Source: Bacteroidota bacterium
Lineage (GTDB): Bacteria > Bacteroidota > Ignavibacteria > Tepidaquicellales > Tepidaquicellaceae
Direction of reading: 5' to 3'
Length of the DNA: 64,000 bases
NCBI GenBank assembly: GCA_018266835.1
Contig: JAFDZP010000002.1
Location: 200,419-264,418 of the forward strand
Shown: piece by piece, positions 35,476 to 43,644 of the stretch
Layout of the letters: each line of letters opens with the position of its first letter
Numbering within the stretch: the first letter of the stretch is position 1
Program-made: the position numbers and the translations under genes
Notes under the pieces: generated by a model
Databases searched by the model: none
What the model was told of the DNA's origin: nothing
Seen by the model: the letters and a program-made list of their open reading frames with translations, nothing else

Positions 35476-35964
35476 ATGATCAAATTAAATTTAATTGCCT
35501 TCTCAATTGCAGTTGTGTTTCTTTTTGCAGGCTGCGGAAAAAACGAGACAAAAACAGCTGAGAATAAACCTGTTGAAACAAAAACTGAACAAGTAAAAAC
35601 CGAAAGCACGAGCAACGCTCAAACTTCTGATAAAAATGTTCAGACAGTAGAATTCAAATGCAAAGGAATGACTTGCAGCAGCTGCGAGAATAAAATTTCC
35701 AGCGAAGTAAAAAAATTAAAAGGAATAAAAGAAGTCATAGCTGATTCAAAAACAAAAACAGCAAAGATAGTTTATGCTGCAGGCGAAGTTTCAGCAAAAG
35801 ATATTGAGAATGTAATTAATAAGGCAGGTTACGATACGGAAACATCAAAGTCAGATAATCCTCATGATTGTTCAAAGGAGAATTCTGAAGAGTGTAAAGA
35901 TAAAAAAGACGGAAACAGCGATTGCTGCAAAGACAAGAAAACAAAGAAGAAATCTAATCTGTAA
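35476..35964 (+). CDS. HMA-domain copper-binding lipoprotein
   Basis: 162-aa predicted lipoprotein. The lipobox LFAGC is at residues ~16-20, so the mature protein is anchored by a lipid-modified Cys. A Lys/Thr/Glu linker leads to an HMA domain with CKGMTCSSCENKISSEV (MxCxxC), and a Cys-rich tail (CSKENSEECKDKK, SDCCKDKK) follows. Adjacent copA makes copper (or a similar soft metal) the likely ligand: periplasmic or outer-membrane sequestration or hand-off. End of the secA-copA run; a terminator follows. Confidence 0.85.
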   Translation: MIKLNLIAFSIAVVFLFAGCGKNETKTAENKPVETKTEQVKTESTSNAQTSDKNVQTVEFKCKGMTCSSCENKISSEVKKLKGIKEVIADSKTKTAKIVYAAGEVSAKDIENVINKAGYDTETSKSDNPHDCSKENSEECKDKKDGNSDCCKDKKTKKKSNL

Positions 35965-35974
35965 ATAATTTTAT

Positions 35975-36005
35975 AGCTGGCGGAGGTAACTTCGTCAGCT
36001 TTTTA
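35975..36005 (+). terminator. Terminator between copper lipoprotein and SDR gene
   Basis: AGCTGGCG (35975-35982) pairs with CGTCAGCT (35993-36000, one G-T), then TTTTTAA. Overlaps the stop codon of the convergent sugar gene. Confidence 0.75.
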
Positions 36006-36894
36006 ATTTCTTCACCCACTCATCATATTTATAATCATACTTCTTTTCTATAATCGAATCAAGTTTTGTCGAATCAAAAATTGTATCACCTGATTCCAGT
36101 TTTAAATCAACTTCAGGCCAATCAGTAAACTCTACAACTACACCAAATTTATCAGCAATTATTTCAGCAGCATTTTTCAAGTTAAAAGTTTCTCCTCCAA
36201 TGTTGTAAACATCGTTTAAAGTCTTTATTGAATTAGTGGCAGACCACATAGTTGTACATATATCTTTAATATGTGAAAATGTTCTTTTCTGAGAGCCATC
36301 ACCATATAAGCTGATATTTTCACCTTTTGAAGCTTTATTTAAAAAGAAACCAACCGTACCGAATGAATATTCATTGCCTACATTATTTCCATATGGTACA
36401 CAGATTCTGAATATAGTGTAATTTAGTCCAAACATGTTGTTATACATTTTCAAGAATTGTTCACATGAATATTTATTTATAGCATAGGGAGTTTTGAATT
36501 CTTTTTCTGAATCTTCTTTTAATGGAGTGTCTTTTATTCCTTTATATACTAATCGAGTTGAGGGAAAAATAATCCGCCCCTTGTAATTTTGTTCTTTTAG
36601 TGTGTCTATAATATTTAATAAACCAAGCTCATTCACTCTGATGTAATCCTCATATTTTGTGAATCCTGCCCCTGTTCCTGTTAATCCGGAAAAAATAAAA
36701 ATAAAATCTGAATCGAAGTTGATTTTAGAAACTTGTGATTTATCTGAAATATCTAAAAAAGAATATTGAAGATTAGAATGGATAGAATCTGTTTGAACAT
36801 CAAAGAGTTCTAAATCAATATTTCCAAGGGAGTTTAAAAAATGAGTGAAGTTTTTACCTATATAACCATTGGAGCCGAGGATTTGAACTTTCAT
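35995..36894 (-). CDS. NAD-dependent epimerase/dehydratase (extended SDR)
   Basis: 299-aa sugar-nucleotide enzyme. Rossmann motif GSNGYIGKNF at the N-terminus, catalytic YxxxK as YAINK (residue ~137), and S-T-R in FPSTRLVYKG. ATG start. Last gene of the six-gene sugar operon (9 bases from the GT2 gene). Inference from context: it would be the 4-ketoreductase that turns an NDP-4-keto-2,6-dideoxyhexose into the final NDP-sugar, but 4,6-dehydratase-like or epimerase activity cannot be excluded. Confidence 0.85.
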   Translation of the reverse strand: MKVQILGSNGYIGKNFTHFLNSLGNIDLELFDVQTDSIHSNLQYSFLDISDKSQVSKINFDSDFIFIFSGLTGTGAGFTKYEDYIRVNELGLLNIIDTLKEQNYKGRIIFPSTRLVYKGIKDTPLKEDSEKEFKTPYAINKYSCEQFLKMYNNMFGLNYTIFRICVPYGNNVGNEYSFGTVGFFLNKASKGENISLYGDGSQKRTFSHIKDICTTMWSATNSIKTLNDVYNIGGETFNLKNAAEIIADKFGVVVEFTDWPEVDLKLESGDTIFDSTKLDSIIEKKYDYKYDEWVKKLKS

Positions 36895-36903
36895 AAGAGA
36901 GTA

Positions 36904-37851
36904 TCAATCGTTTAGTTTTTCTTCGATGATATAGATTGGACGATGTTTAACTGTTTCAAATGTTTTTCCTAAATATAAGCCTACCATTCCAAGTACGGAA
37001 ATTATTAATCCTGAAAAAAACCAGATGGAAATAAATAAACTGGTCCAGCCTGTAACATTTACTTTTCCTTCAAAAAATAAAATCACAGCGTATATAGAAT
37101 ACAAAGCCGAGATAAACGAAATTATCAGACCAAGTTTTACTGCGAGACGCAAGGGTTTATCAGAAAAAGATAGAATAGTATTAACTGCAAGGTCGAGTCG
37201 TTTTTTGTAAGAATAAGATGATTTCTTTCCGTCTTCCCTATCGGCATGTTCAATTTTTAAGGTTGTAAGTTTAAATCCCACCCACTTGACCATCGTGGGA
37301 AAATATCTGTGATAATCTCCCATGGATTTTATTGCATCAACAACTTTTCTGCTCAGTACTGCAAAGTTAGCTACGGTATCATCCTGCTTTGTTCCGGTTA
37401 GATATCCAAGCAAAGCATAAAAATATTTTGAGAGCATTTTTTTTATTATGTCATCTCTTCGCTGAACTCGGCTTGCAAGTACTATATCGTATCCTTCCAA
37501 AGCTTTATTATATAAGTTTGGAATTTCCTCCGGTCTGTCCTGTAAATCGCAGTCCATTATAACAATCCAGTCACCTTTTGCATTTTCCATACCTGCAGCA
37601 AGTGCATGCTGTTGACCGAAATTTTTGCTGAGTTTAATTCCTTTTACAAGAGAGTGCTTTAAACAATTCTCTTTTATTTTTTTCCATGAGCTATCGGGAC
37701 TGAAATCATCAACAAGTATAATTTCAAAATCAGATGTTATTTTAGAAACTGATGCAATTACCCTTTCGACTAATGCATCAACTAATTTTTCCGCATTATA
37801 TACAGGGCTTACAACTGATATTTGAATTTCATTATTCAATGATAATTTCAA
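36904..37851 (-). CDS. GtrB/DPM1-like polyprenyl-phosphate glycosyltransferase (GT2)
   Basis: 315-aa family-2 glycosyltransferase. VVSPVYNAEKLV, DDFSPDSSW, NFGQQHALAAG, and the metal-binding DCDLQDRPEEIP match polyprenyl-phosphate hexose synthases (GtrB, ArnC, Dpm1). SSYSYKKRLDLA and two C-terminal membrane helices (~235-260, ~268-295) complete that architecture. It should move a sugar from a nucleotide to undecaprenyl phosphate at the inner membrane. The start is TTG (37849-37851), directly after the stop of the upstream methyltransferase; no ATG is available before VVSPVYN. Confidence 0.88.
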   Translation of the reverse strand: MKLSLNNEIQISVVSPVYNAEKLVDALVERVIASVSKITSDFEIILVDDFSPDSSWKKIKENCLKHSLVKGIKLSKNFGQQHALAAGMENAKGDWIVIMDCDLQDRPEEIPNLYNKALEGYDIVLASRVQRRDDIIKKMLSKYFYALLGYLTGTKQDDTVANFAVLSRKVVDAIKSMGDYHRYFPTMVKWVGFKLTTLKIEHADREDGKKSSYSYKKRLDLAVNTILSFSDKPLRLAVKLGLIISFISALYSIYAVILFFEGKVNVTGWTSLFISIWFFSGLIISVLGMVGLYLGKTFETVKHRPIYIIEEKLND

Positions 37852-38679
37852 TTATTTTTTCTTTCGACAGAATAAGGTCTGGTGATGTCCTGCATTGAAT
37901 GGTTTTGAAAGTCCGAACAATACTAATGTTGCAAATTTATAAACTCCTGCCACTATTGGATTATTTGACGGAACATCAACCGCTTTCAGTTTATAATTAT
38001 GATTTCGGATTTTAAAAACTTCCATACCTTCCATTTCAATAACTTTTTTCAGTGACTTATTGGAATAATGCTGCAAGTGGTGATGGTCATACAATCTGTC
38101 ATGAGCAACGGAAAATCCAATTCCGTTCAATGCTCTAGCGAGTTTATATATTATACTGTTGTTATGAATTGTGTTTACTATAAGAATTCCGTCATCCGTC
38201 AAAGCGTCATGCATTTTTTTAACAAATAAACGAGGATCAGGCACGTGTTCTATCACCATAAAATTCGTTATAGCATTATATTTTTCCGGCACATCCCATG
38301 TAAGAAAATCTGCCGCTATAAATTTTATTCCGGGTGATTCATTTGTAACAAAATCCATCCCGGTTAAATCCATAGAAGGGTCAATCTTATGAATGTGTTT
38401 CAGGAAGCTCCCTGTTCCGCATCCTACATCAAGCATTTTTATTTTTTTGCCTTTCAGAAAATCCTTAATGACATTCAGACAATATTCAAATAAAGGAGTA
38501 TCGGGATTTGCAAACCAGTTCTTATGTGTTTCTATAAAATAATTTTCATTGTATGGCTCTTCTTCTTCTTTTGGAATGATAGTAAATGTGTGGTCGCATG
38601 CATCGCATTTATACAAACTCATTCTGGCATTTTTCAGATACGTATTTTTATTGTAACAAATAGGACAAGGGTAAGACAT
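37852..38679 (-). CDS. Class I SAM-dependent methyltransferase with N-terminal zinc ribbon
   Basis: 275 aa. The N-terminus has CPICYNKN and CDACDHTF (two CxxC pairs, a zinc ribbon). The SAM-binding fold follows with LDVGCGTGSFLKHI and an acidic loop, then NFMVIEHVPDPR and GILIVNTIHNN. The architecture is common in glycan clusters and loosely like sugar C- or O-methyltransferases, but it lacks the long C-terminal domain of the TylCIII-type C-3 methyltransferases. Target (sugar or acceptor) is unknown. ATG start; tightly packed on both sides. Confidence 0.8.
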   Translation of the reverse strand: MSYPCPICYNKNTYLKNARMSLYKCDACDHTFTIIPKEEEEPYNENYFIETHKNWFANPDTPLFEYCLNVIKDFLKGKKIKMLDVGCGTGSFLKHIHKIDPSMDLTGMDFVTNESPGIKFIAADFLTWDVPEKYNAITNFMVIEHVPDPRLFVKKMHDALTDDGILIVNTIHNNSIIYKLARALNGIGFSVAHDRLYDHHHLQHYSNKSLKKVIEMEGMEVFKIRNHNYKLKAVDVPSNNPIVAGVYKFATLVLFGLSKPFNAGHHQTLFCRKKK

Positions 38680-38687
38680 AGTTCAAT

Positions 38688-39656
38688 TTAATTTATAAAG
38701 TTTTTTGTGCTTAGCAATCTGATTTCTTCCTGCAGCTTAGCCTGATTTAATAATTTTTTATAGTGAGTATCAAAATCTTTTTCTTTTATTGCGCGAATAA
38801 ATTCATTTAGAATATTCACAAAATGATTATCTGCTGGAACAGGAAATTCCTGTCTGTGATTATCTTTTTCGATTACAATCATCGGTGAGTAATTTGGCTG
38901 TGGAGTAAAAGCTCGCAGAGCAGTTATTTTCCCTTTTGAGCCCCATAACTCATAGTTACATTGGTAAAAATTGTCAAATCCAAAAGCAATTTCTGCTGCA
39001 ACAGAAGTATTACTTGCTATATATGCAGAGCCGAAAATATCAACATCAAAAGATTTATCAATAAAAAGATTTGAAGCTTTTACCATAACATCGTAGCCTA
39101 AAAACATTTGTGCAGCTTTTATTGGATAACCTGCTGCATCAAGTAAAGAACCGCCGCCGAGTGCTTTATTGTAACGGAAATTATCTTTAGGGAGCGGCGG
39201 AAAACCGAACGAACTTCTGAATAATCTTAACTCCCCAATCTCGTTATTTTTAATTAAGTCCAAAACAAATTTATGCTGCGAGTGATATTCGAACATATAA
39301 TTTTCCAAAAGCAAAAGATTTTTTTCCTTTGCTAAGTTTACCATAGTTTCAACTTCCGTATAATTCATACCAAGTGATTTTTCAGCAATGATATGTTTTC
39401 CGCTCTCTAATGCTTTTACAACATACTCCAAATGCATTCCTGTTGGAAGCGGAACGTATAGTGCATCTATGTCTTTTCTTGAAATTAAATCATCGTATCC
39501 TACAACCGCTTCGCATTGAAATTTTTCAGCATACTCATTTGCTTTTTCAATTGTTCTGCTTGCAACTGCAACTAAATTAAAATCAGGAATTGATTTTATT
39601 GCAGGGATTACAGAACGCATTGCTATATTTGCACAGCCAAGAACGCCAATATTCAT
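38688..39656 (-). CDS. Gfo/Idh/MocA-family sugar oxidoreductase
   Basis: 322-aa NAD(P)-dependent oxidoreductase. Rossmann motif GVLGCANIA at the N-terminus, VPLPTGMHLEYVVKALESG, AEKSLGMNYTE (Lys at the EKP position), and GGGSLLDAAGYPIKA in the C-terminal domain. Its gene lies 1 base from the 2,3-dehydratase gene. In known dideoxysugar pathways a Gfo/Idh/MocA enzyme (KijD10 type) reduces the 3-keto product of the 2,3-dehydratase; that role is the best contextual guess. Other sugar dehydrogenase roles remain possible. Confidence 0.82.
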   Translation of the reverse strand: MNIGVLGCANIAMRSVIPAIKSIPDFNLVAVASRTIEKANEYAEKFQCEAVVGYDDLISRKDIDALYVPLPTGMHLEYVVKALESGKHIIAEKSLGMNYTEVETMVNLAKEKNLLLLENYMFEYHSQHKFVLDLIKNNEIGELRLFRSSFGFPPLPKDNFRYNKALGGGSLLDAAGYPIKAAQMFLGYDVMVKASNLFIDKSFDVDIFGSAYIASNTSVAAEIAFGFDNFYQCNYELWGSKGKITALRAFTPQPNYSPMIVIEKDNHRQEFPVPADNHFVNILNEFIRAIKEKDFDTHYKKLLNQAKLQEEIRLLSTKNFIN

Positions 39657-39657
39657 A

Positions 39658-41058
39658 TTATATAAACCTTGCAGAGGAAATTAAGCTCCGCGCTTCAATG
39701 TTTAAATAATTGTTAAATTTCAAAAAGACCTGTATCTGATTCAATGTCATCCAAATAAAATTTTCCGGAACTTCTATCGGAAAATTTTCATCTACTTCAA
39801 TTATTAAATTTTTATTCTGCTCTCTGTAAAATCTGCCGCCCTCTTCTGACTGATAAGCAGAATACAGTATTTGTTTTTTATCTACATTAAGAACGTAATT
39901 CAAAAATTCAGGTTCGTATTCACTTAATCCTTTTCGGTAATTACCAGTCAGACATTGCAATGTAGGAGCAAGTTCTATTATATCAAAATTCCCCGCTTCA
40001 AGTTTTGCCTGAACAAGAAAATGATAGACTCCGTTTATTTTTTTAATCAGAAATGCAATGATACCTTCCTGAGCAGATTTTATTAACGGCTGTGACCAGG
40101 ATTTAACTTCCCGGTTATCAATCTGAACGTTTACTGCTATTACTGAAAAGTACTTTTTATCCACGTGATAGATAGAATAATCATCTTTATACCAGTTTTT
40201 TACATCCTTTAATGGTATCTGCCTTACATCTAAATCATATTTAGATTTTATTTTTGTAATCCACGAAATTATTTCATCTGTTTCATTAAGATGATTTTCA
40301 GTATTAATAAAAGAATTCAATAAGTCTTTACCAAAGCCGTCATTAATTTTTATATCAAAATTTTCCACATCAAAAGGAATACAGGAGATAACAGTGCGTG
40401 TATCCATATTAACGACATTGTCGTTCATCATCATTTTTTTTATCTGTCCTAAAGTAAGCCATCTGAAATTTTCATGAATTTCGATATCATCTTCAACTTC
40501 AATGATGATATTCCTGTTTCTCTTCTTTAAAAATCGTGCGCCCTGCTCAGACTGGAGCTGATCAAGTAATACTCTTGATTTTTTTTCCCCATTAAAATAT
40601 TCCAAATACAAAGGTTTTTTACCTTTATGAACCTGTGAATAATTACTTCTTGTTGCCTGAATTGTAGGTGATAACTGAACATAATTAATATTGCCGGGTT
40701 CAATCTTAGCCTGCATTAAAAAATACAGCACTCCGTTAAACTTTTTTGTTATTATACCAAGGTATCCGACTTCAGGCTGATTTATAATCGGTTGAGTCCA
40801 TTCAGGAACTTTACCCCAGTTTGTTTTTACATCAATACCTTCTATTGAAAAGAACTTGCCTGATACATGCCTTAAATTTCCCGTTGATTCATCAAAATAC
40901 CAGTCAGGCATTTCACTGAATTTTATTTCATCTATCTTTACATGAATTCTATCATTCTCTTTCTTAAGCCAGTCTAATGCATCTTCCGTGCTGATAAACG
41001 GATTTTCAAAAGTTAACGCTGAACTTAAAAATAATATTTTCTTTTCGTCTTTTACCAA
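39658..41058 (-). CDS. NDP-hexose 2,3-dehydratase (EvaA/TylCVI family)
   Basis: 466-aa protein made of two similar halves (about 1-235 and 236-466). Each half has W-QP-I (EWTQPIINQPEVGYLG / SWSQPLIKSAQEGIIAF), GV-YFL-QAK-E-GN, a L-PT-Q block (LSPTIQATRSNYSQVHKG / LAPTLQCLTGNYRKG), and SEQGARF / SEEGGRF with W-TL-Q. This is the pattern of EvaA-type dehydratases, which remove the C2 hydroxyl of NDP-4-keto-6-deoxyglucose in 2,6-dideoxysugar pathways, best known from actinomycete antibiotics. The start is TTG (41056-41058), as no ATG lies upstream of residue 49. The C-terminal half is as complete as the first. Confidence 0.85.
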   Translation of the reverse strand: MVKDEKKILFLSSALTFENPFISTEDALDWLKKENDRIHVKIDEIKFSEMPDWYFDESTGNLRHVSGKFFSIEGIDVKTNWGKVPEWTQPIINQPEVGYLGIITKKFNGVLYFLMQAKIEPGNINYVQLSPTIQATRSNYSQVHKGKKPLYLEYFNGEKKSRVLLDQLQSEQGARFLKKRNRNIIIEVEDDIEIHENFRWLTLGQIKKMMMNDNVVNMDTRTVISCIPFDVENFDIKINDGFGKDLLNSFINTENHLNETDEIISWITKIKSKYDLDVRQIPLKDVKNWYKDDYSIYHVDKKYFSVIAVNVQIDNREVKSWSQPLIKSAQEGIIAFLIKKINGVYHFLVQAKLEAGNFDIIELAPTLQCLTGNYRKGLSEYEPEFLNYVLNVDKKQILYSAYQSEEGGRFYREQNKNLIIEVDENFPIEVPENFIWMTLNQIQVFLKFNNYLNIEARSLISSARFI

Positions 41059-41071
41059 ACTATTATCAATA

Positions 41072-42661
41072 CTAATTCAATTTTTCAAAAGCGTATGCAG
41101 CGAATTTTCTATCGGTGGACATGAACTGATTTAACAACTTATAATTCGTCGAATCTTTTAACACATCAAGCTTAACATCTTTTTTGTATTCAGGTCTGTA
41201 TCCGTAATGAGTATCCCAGATTATGATTGAACCTTTTGGTGACTTTGATAAGTTCTCCATGTTCAGTGTCTGAAACTTCTTGCCTCTCTCGCCAAATACA
41301 TCACCAAAGAATAAAATATTGCTGTTAGTATAATAAACGTTTTTATCTTTTATTTCCGGAGTGTTTACGTATTCACCGATTTTTATTATTGCTTCATTTT
41401 CAGGATTTAATTTCCTCGGCTCATAATTCATAAATAAATATCCTGCAGCAAGTATTAAACTTACAATCGCAATTGTATTAAGATATTTCTGAATGTTCCC
41501 ACGGCTGATTACAAGAGTCGCGACAAAAAATAAAGTTATACACAAAATTTTTGTAAATTCAGAAGGGTCCTGAACATCTAAACCGTTTGAAGTGTGAGAA
41601 AGAAATCCAAGCGTAAGTAATGCCAATACACCTATTATCCCCATGAAAACACTTTTAAATTTTGCATCTGCAAGATTGTTCAAACCTACTGTTGCAAAAA
41701 AAGCTGCTAATGGTGAAACGGGAATTAAATATCGCCACGTACCCGGATTAACACCCTTCAGCATTAATGCAACGGGAACAAGAAACATCAGAGTAAAAAC
41801 TATATAAATTAAATCGAAACGTTTAAAATATTCTTTTGTATTTTTACCTATAAAGCCAAGGTAACCGGATAAAAATAATGCAAGGCATATAGGTCCAATA
41901 ATAAAAATATAAACTTTGAAATAGTGTAATGCTCCGCGGTTTGCTCCGCCGAAATCCATTTCTCCGACATTCTTCATTTCATTAATTATAAACATAATAT
42001 CACCGGATTGCAGATATCCTGCAAACATATACAGCAAAGGAAAAATACCCAAAGAAATTATAGCAAGATAATTTTTTCTCATAACAAACATAACTGCAAG
42101 TATGAGTCCGAGTAAGGCAACTTCCTGACGGACTGTAAATAAATATCCAAGTATTAATCCGCTTAAAAAAAGTTTATCTTTTTTGTAGAAATAGATGACA
42201 AATATAAGAAGTAAACCTGAGAAAATTTCTGCATAAGAACGGAAAGATAAATCAAAATAAAGCGGCTGCAGTGCAAGGAGTAAAGCTCCGAAAAAAGCAT
42301 ACTTAATTTTGTATTCCTTAAGCAGAACATAAGTCATGAAAACAGTTACGGAAGCAATCAGAGAATTGAAAAATAAAACGCCCTGATATCCCATTAAACT
42401 GGGTATTACCATAACCAGCTTGTAGCCTGTCTTTGGCCAATTGCCAAGAATTGCGCCGGGATGAGTCCAGAAATCCCTCATATTGAGGTAGTGACCCATC
42501 TCGTCATCCTGATAAAAACCTGTAGATGATTTGCTGACGATAAAATAAATTACCGCTAAAATTGGTATAATAAGCCAGAAATACTTTTCGAAAATTTTAT
42601 CTAAATCTGGTGCCTTAGTTTCTGTTTTCGAGGAGACTTTTTGAGTTGAAGTTTTTGCCAT
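41072..42661 (-). CDS. GT-C-type membrane glycosyltransferase
   Basis: 529-aa multi-pass membrane protein with about 11-12 hydrophobic segments. The first extracytoplasmic loop holds YQDDEMGHYLNMRDF, the acidic D-D/E pair expected of GT-C enzymes that use polyprenyl-phosphate sugars. FTVRQEVALLGLIL fits the conserved region of the PMT/ArnT-like group. Soluble C-terminal part (~420-529) is periplasmic. First gene of the operon, next to a GtrB-like GT2 (four genes on); together they resemble Gtr-type modules. The acceptor (LPS, S-layer or protein) is unknown. ATG start, Ser/Thr/Lys-rich N-terminal tail. Confidence 0.8.
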   Translation of the reverse strand: MAKTSTQKVSSKTETKAPDLDKIFEKYFWLIIPILAVIYFIVSKSSTGFYQDDEMGHYLNMRDFWTHPGAILGNWPKTGYKLVMVIPSLMGYQGVLFFNSLIASVTVFMTYVLLKEYKIKYAFFGALLLALQPLYFDLSFRSYAEIFSGLLLIFVIYFYKKDKLFLSGLILGYLFTVRQEVALLGLILAVMFVMRKNYLAIISLGIFPLLYMFAGYLQSGDIMFIINEMKNVGEMDFGGANRGALHYFKVYIFIIGPICLALFLSGYLGFIGKNTKEYFKRFDLIYIVFTLMFLVPVALMLKGVNPGTWRYLIPVSPLAAFFATVGLNNLADAKFKSVFMGIIGVLALLTLGFLSHTSNGLDVQDPSEFTKILCITLFFVATLVISRGNIQKYLNTIAIVSLILAAGYLFMNYEPRKLNPENEAIIKIGEYVNTPEIKDKNVYYTNSNILFFGDVFGERGKKFQTLNMENLSKSPKGSIIIWDTHYGYRPEYKKDVKLDVLKDSTNYKLLNQFMSTDRKFAAYAFEKLN

Positions 42662-42749
42662 AAAGAGAAAGATAGTTATACAGTTTGAGAAATAAAATTT
42701 ATAAAAAAAACTCTATTTTTACCTATGAAAAATATTTTAGGTTTTAGGG

Positions 42750-42780
42750 TTGAATTTGTATTAGAAAAAATTTAATTTTG
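42750..42780 (+). promoter_or_regulatory. Bacteroidetes-type promoter TTG-N20-TAATTTTG
   Basis: TTG (42750-42752), 20-base spacer, TAATTTTG (42773-42780), an exact match to the Bacteroidetes TAnnTTTG box with the usual spacing. No ORF follows before the terminator at 42824. Confidence 0.55.
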
Positions 42781-42785
42781 GTTTG

Positions 42786-42857
42786 GGATCGAGGTGAGAT
42801 ACTACGATTCCTTTCTTAGAGGGATGCCCGTCAGCTATGTTGGCGGGCATTTTTTTT
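42786..42857 (+). ncRNA. Candidate ~70-nt small RNA
   Basis: Lies between a good promoter (42750-42780) and an intrinsic terminator with 8 Ts (42824-42857) on the plus strand, with no ORF. 5' part reads GATCGAGGTGAGATACTACG, followed by a pyrimidine-rich segment. No known RNA family recognised. A leader or attenuator for the gene at 43140 is possible but that gene starts 283 bases further on. Confidence 0.45.
42824..42857 (+). terminator. Orphan intrinsic terminator
   Basis: Ten-bp stem ATGCCCGTCA (42824-42833) with TGGCGGGCAT (42841-42850), 7-base loop, T8. Works only in the plus direction, where no coding gene precedes it. Confidence 0.85.
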
Positions 42858-43052
42858 GTCCAATTCTGAGCTAAAATCACAAAAGTTTCGCGAAAATTTT
42901 TTTCATAAAAATAAATACATATTTATCCATAATTTTATTTCCGGATTATGTAAAGTTGATTTTATCTTCCTGTTTTTTCTTCCACATATTTGAACGAAAT
43001 CCGCTCCTTTTTTCTGAATTTTTCCTGTCAAGTATTTTTTTATAAAAATCAC

Positions 43053-43065
43053 CTATTACTACTAA
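43053..43065 (+). promoter_or_regulatory. TATTACTACTAAT motif upstream of the HTH gene
   Basis: Same core as the motif at 9777-9794 (reverse), 25951 and 57490; 75 bases from the ATG at 43140. Confidence 0.35.
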
Positions 43066-43139
43066 TGAGATTTGTATTTTGAAAATTATATTAAGTCTGA
43101 ATATTTTATTCTCAGTAAAAAAAAATTAAAAATATTTTT

Positions 43140-43595
43140 ATGGCAGGAAAAGTTACACGCGCAAAAATAACTAAAGCTATTCCCTTCAGCTTTGGAATTT
43201 TACAAAACATTGCAGACGATTTACGTGTCACCCGTTCAGCAGTTTCACGTTTTATAAACCTCCCCGATAACAGTGACCTGAAAGAACTTATCACAGAAGA
43301 GGGAGAAAGAATTTCCGACTACGCAAAAATGAATGTTGCAAGAAATCTTATCACCGGTGATATCGAAGCTGCTAAATGGTTTCTTTCAACTTTTCCGAAA
43401 GGATTAAAAAATCCGCGAAGAAAATACAAATCAAAAAAAGATGACTGGAAGAACCAGCCGCAGATTACTTTTGAGCGCAGCGCTCAAAAACTACGTCAGG
43501 GATTTTATAACAGGCTTATGATTATTGACAGGACGAGAGAAGATATTAACCCAAGGCAGCTGCCGGGGAGGAAAGAAATTATAATCCATGATTAA
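43140..43595 (+). CDS. Small HTH protein, resembling terminase small subunit/phage-type DNA binders
   Basis: 151-aa basic protein. Residues ~18-45 (FGILQNIADDLRVTRSAVSRFI) are a helix-turn-helix of the kind IADxLxVSRxxVxRxI. After it, AKMNVARNLITGDIEAAKWFLSTF recalls the AExNVxKAIxxGDxxAxxxYLK segment of small terminase-like DNA-binding proteins. A Lys/Arg-rich C-terminal tail follows. It stands alone: no phage genes nearby. Either a phage remnant taken over as a regulator or an independent transcription factor. ATG start without Shine-Dalgarno. Confidence 0.6.
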   Translation: MAGKVTRAKITKAIPFSFGILQNIADDLRVTRSAVSRFINLPDNSDLKELITEEGERISDYAKMNVARNLITGDIEAAKWFLSTFPKGLKNPRRKYKSKKDDWKNQPQITFERSAQKLRQGFYNRLMIIDRTREDINPRQLPGRKEIIIHD

Positions 43596-43596
43596 A

Positions 43597-43624
43597 GAAA
43601 TTCCCCCATGTAAGGGGGAATTTC
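43597..43624. terminator. Hairpin between convergent genes
   Basis: Perfect 11-bp stem GAAATTCCCCC (43597-43607) with GGGGGAATTTC (43614-43624), ATGTAA loop, no strong T tract. Probably a shared 3' end for the convergent genes. Confidence 0.55.
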
Positions 43625-43644
43625 GGAAACAGGAATTTATTTTT

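Larger units (their letters stand above)
42662..43139. other. 478-bp intergenic region with orphan promoter and terminator
   Basis: Divergent gap between the GT-C gene and the helix-turn-helix gene. Holds a candidate small RNA (42786-42857) and the TATTACTACTAAT motif (43053-43065). The remainder is AT-rich with no ORF. Confidence 0.5.

Noticed and set aside
37852-38679. Methyltransferase as partner of the PLD nuclease in a restriction-modification system
   Set aside because: It lacks DNA-methyltransferase motifs (NPPY/DPPY), lies 6 kb away in the sugar operon and on the other strand.
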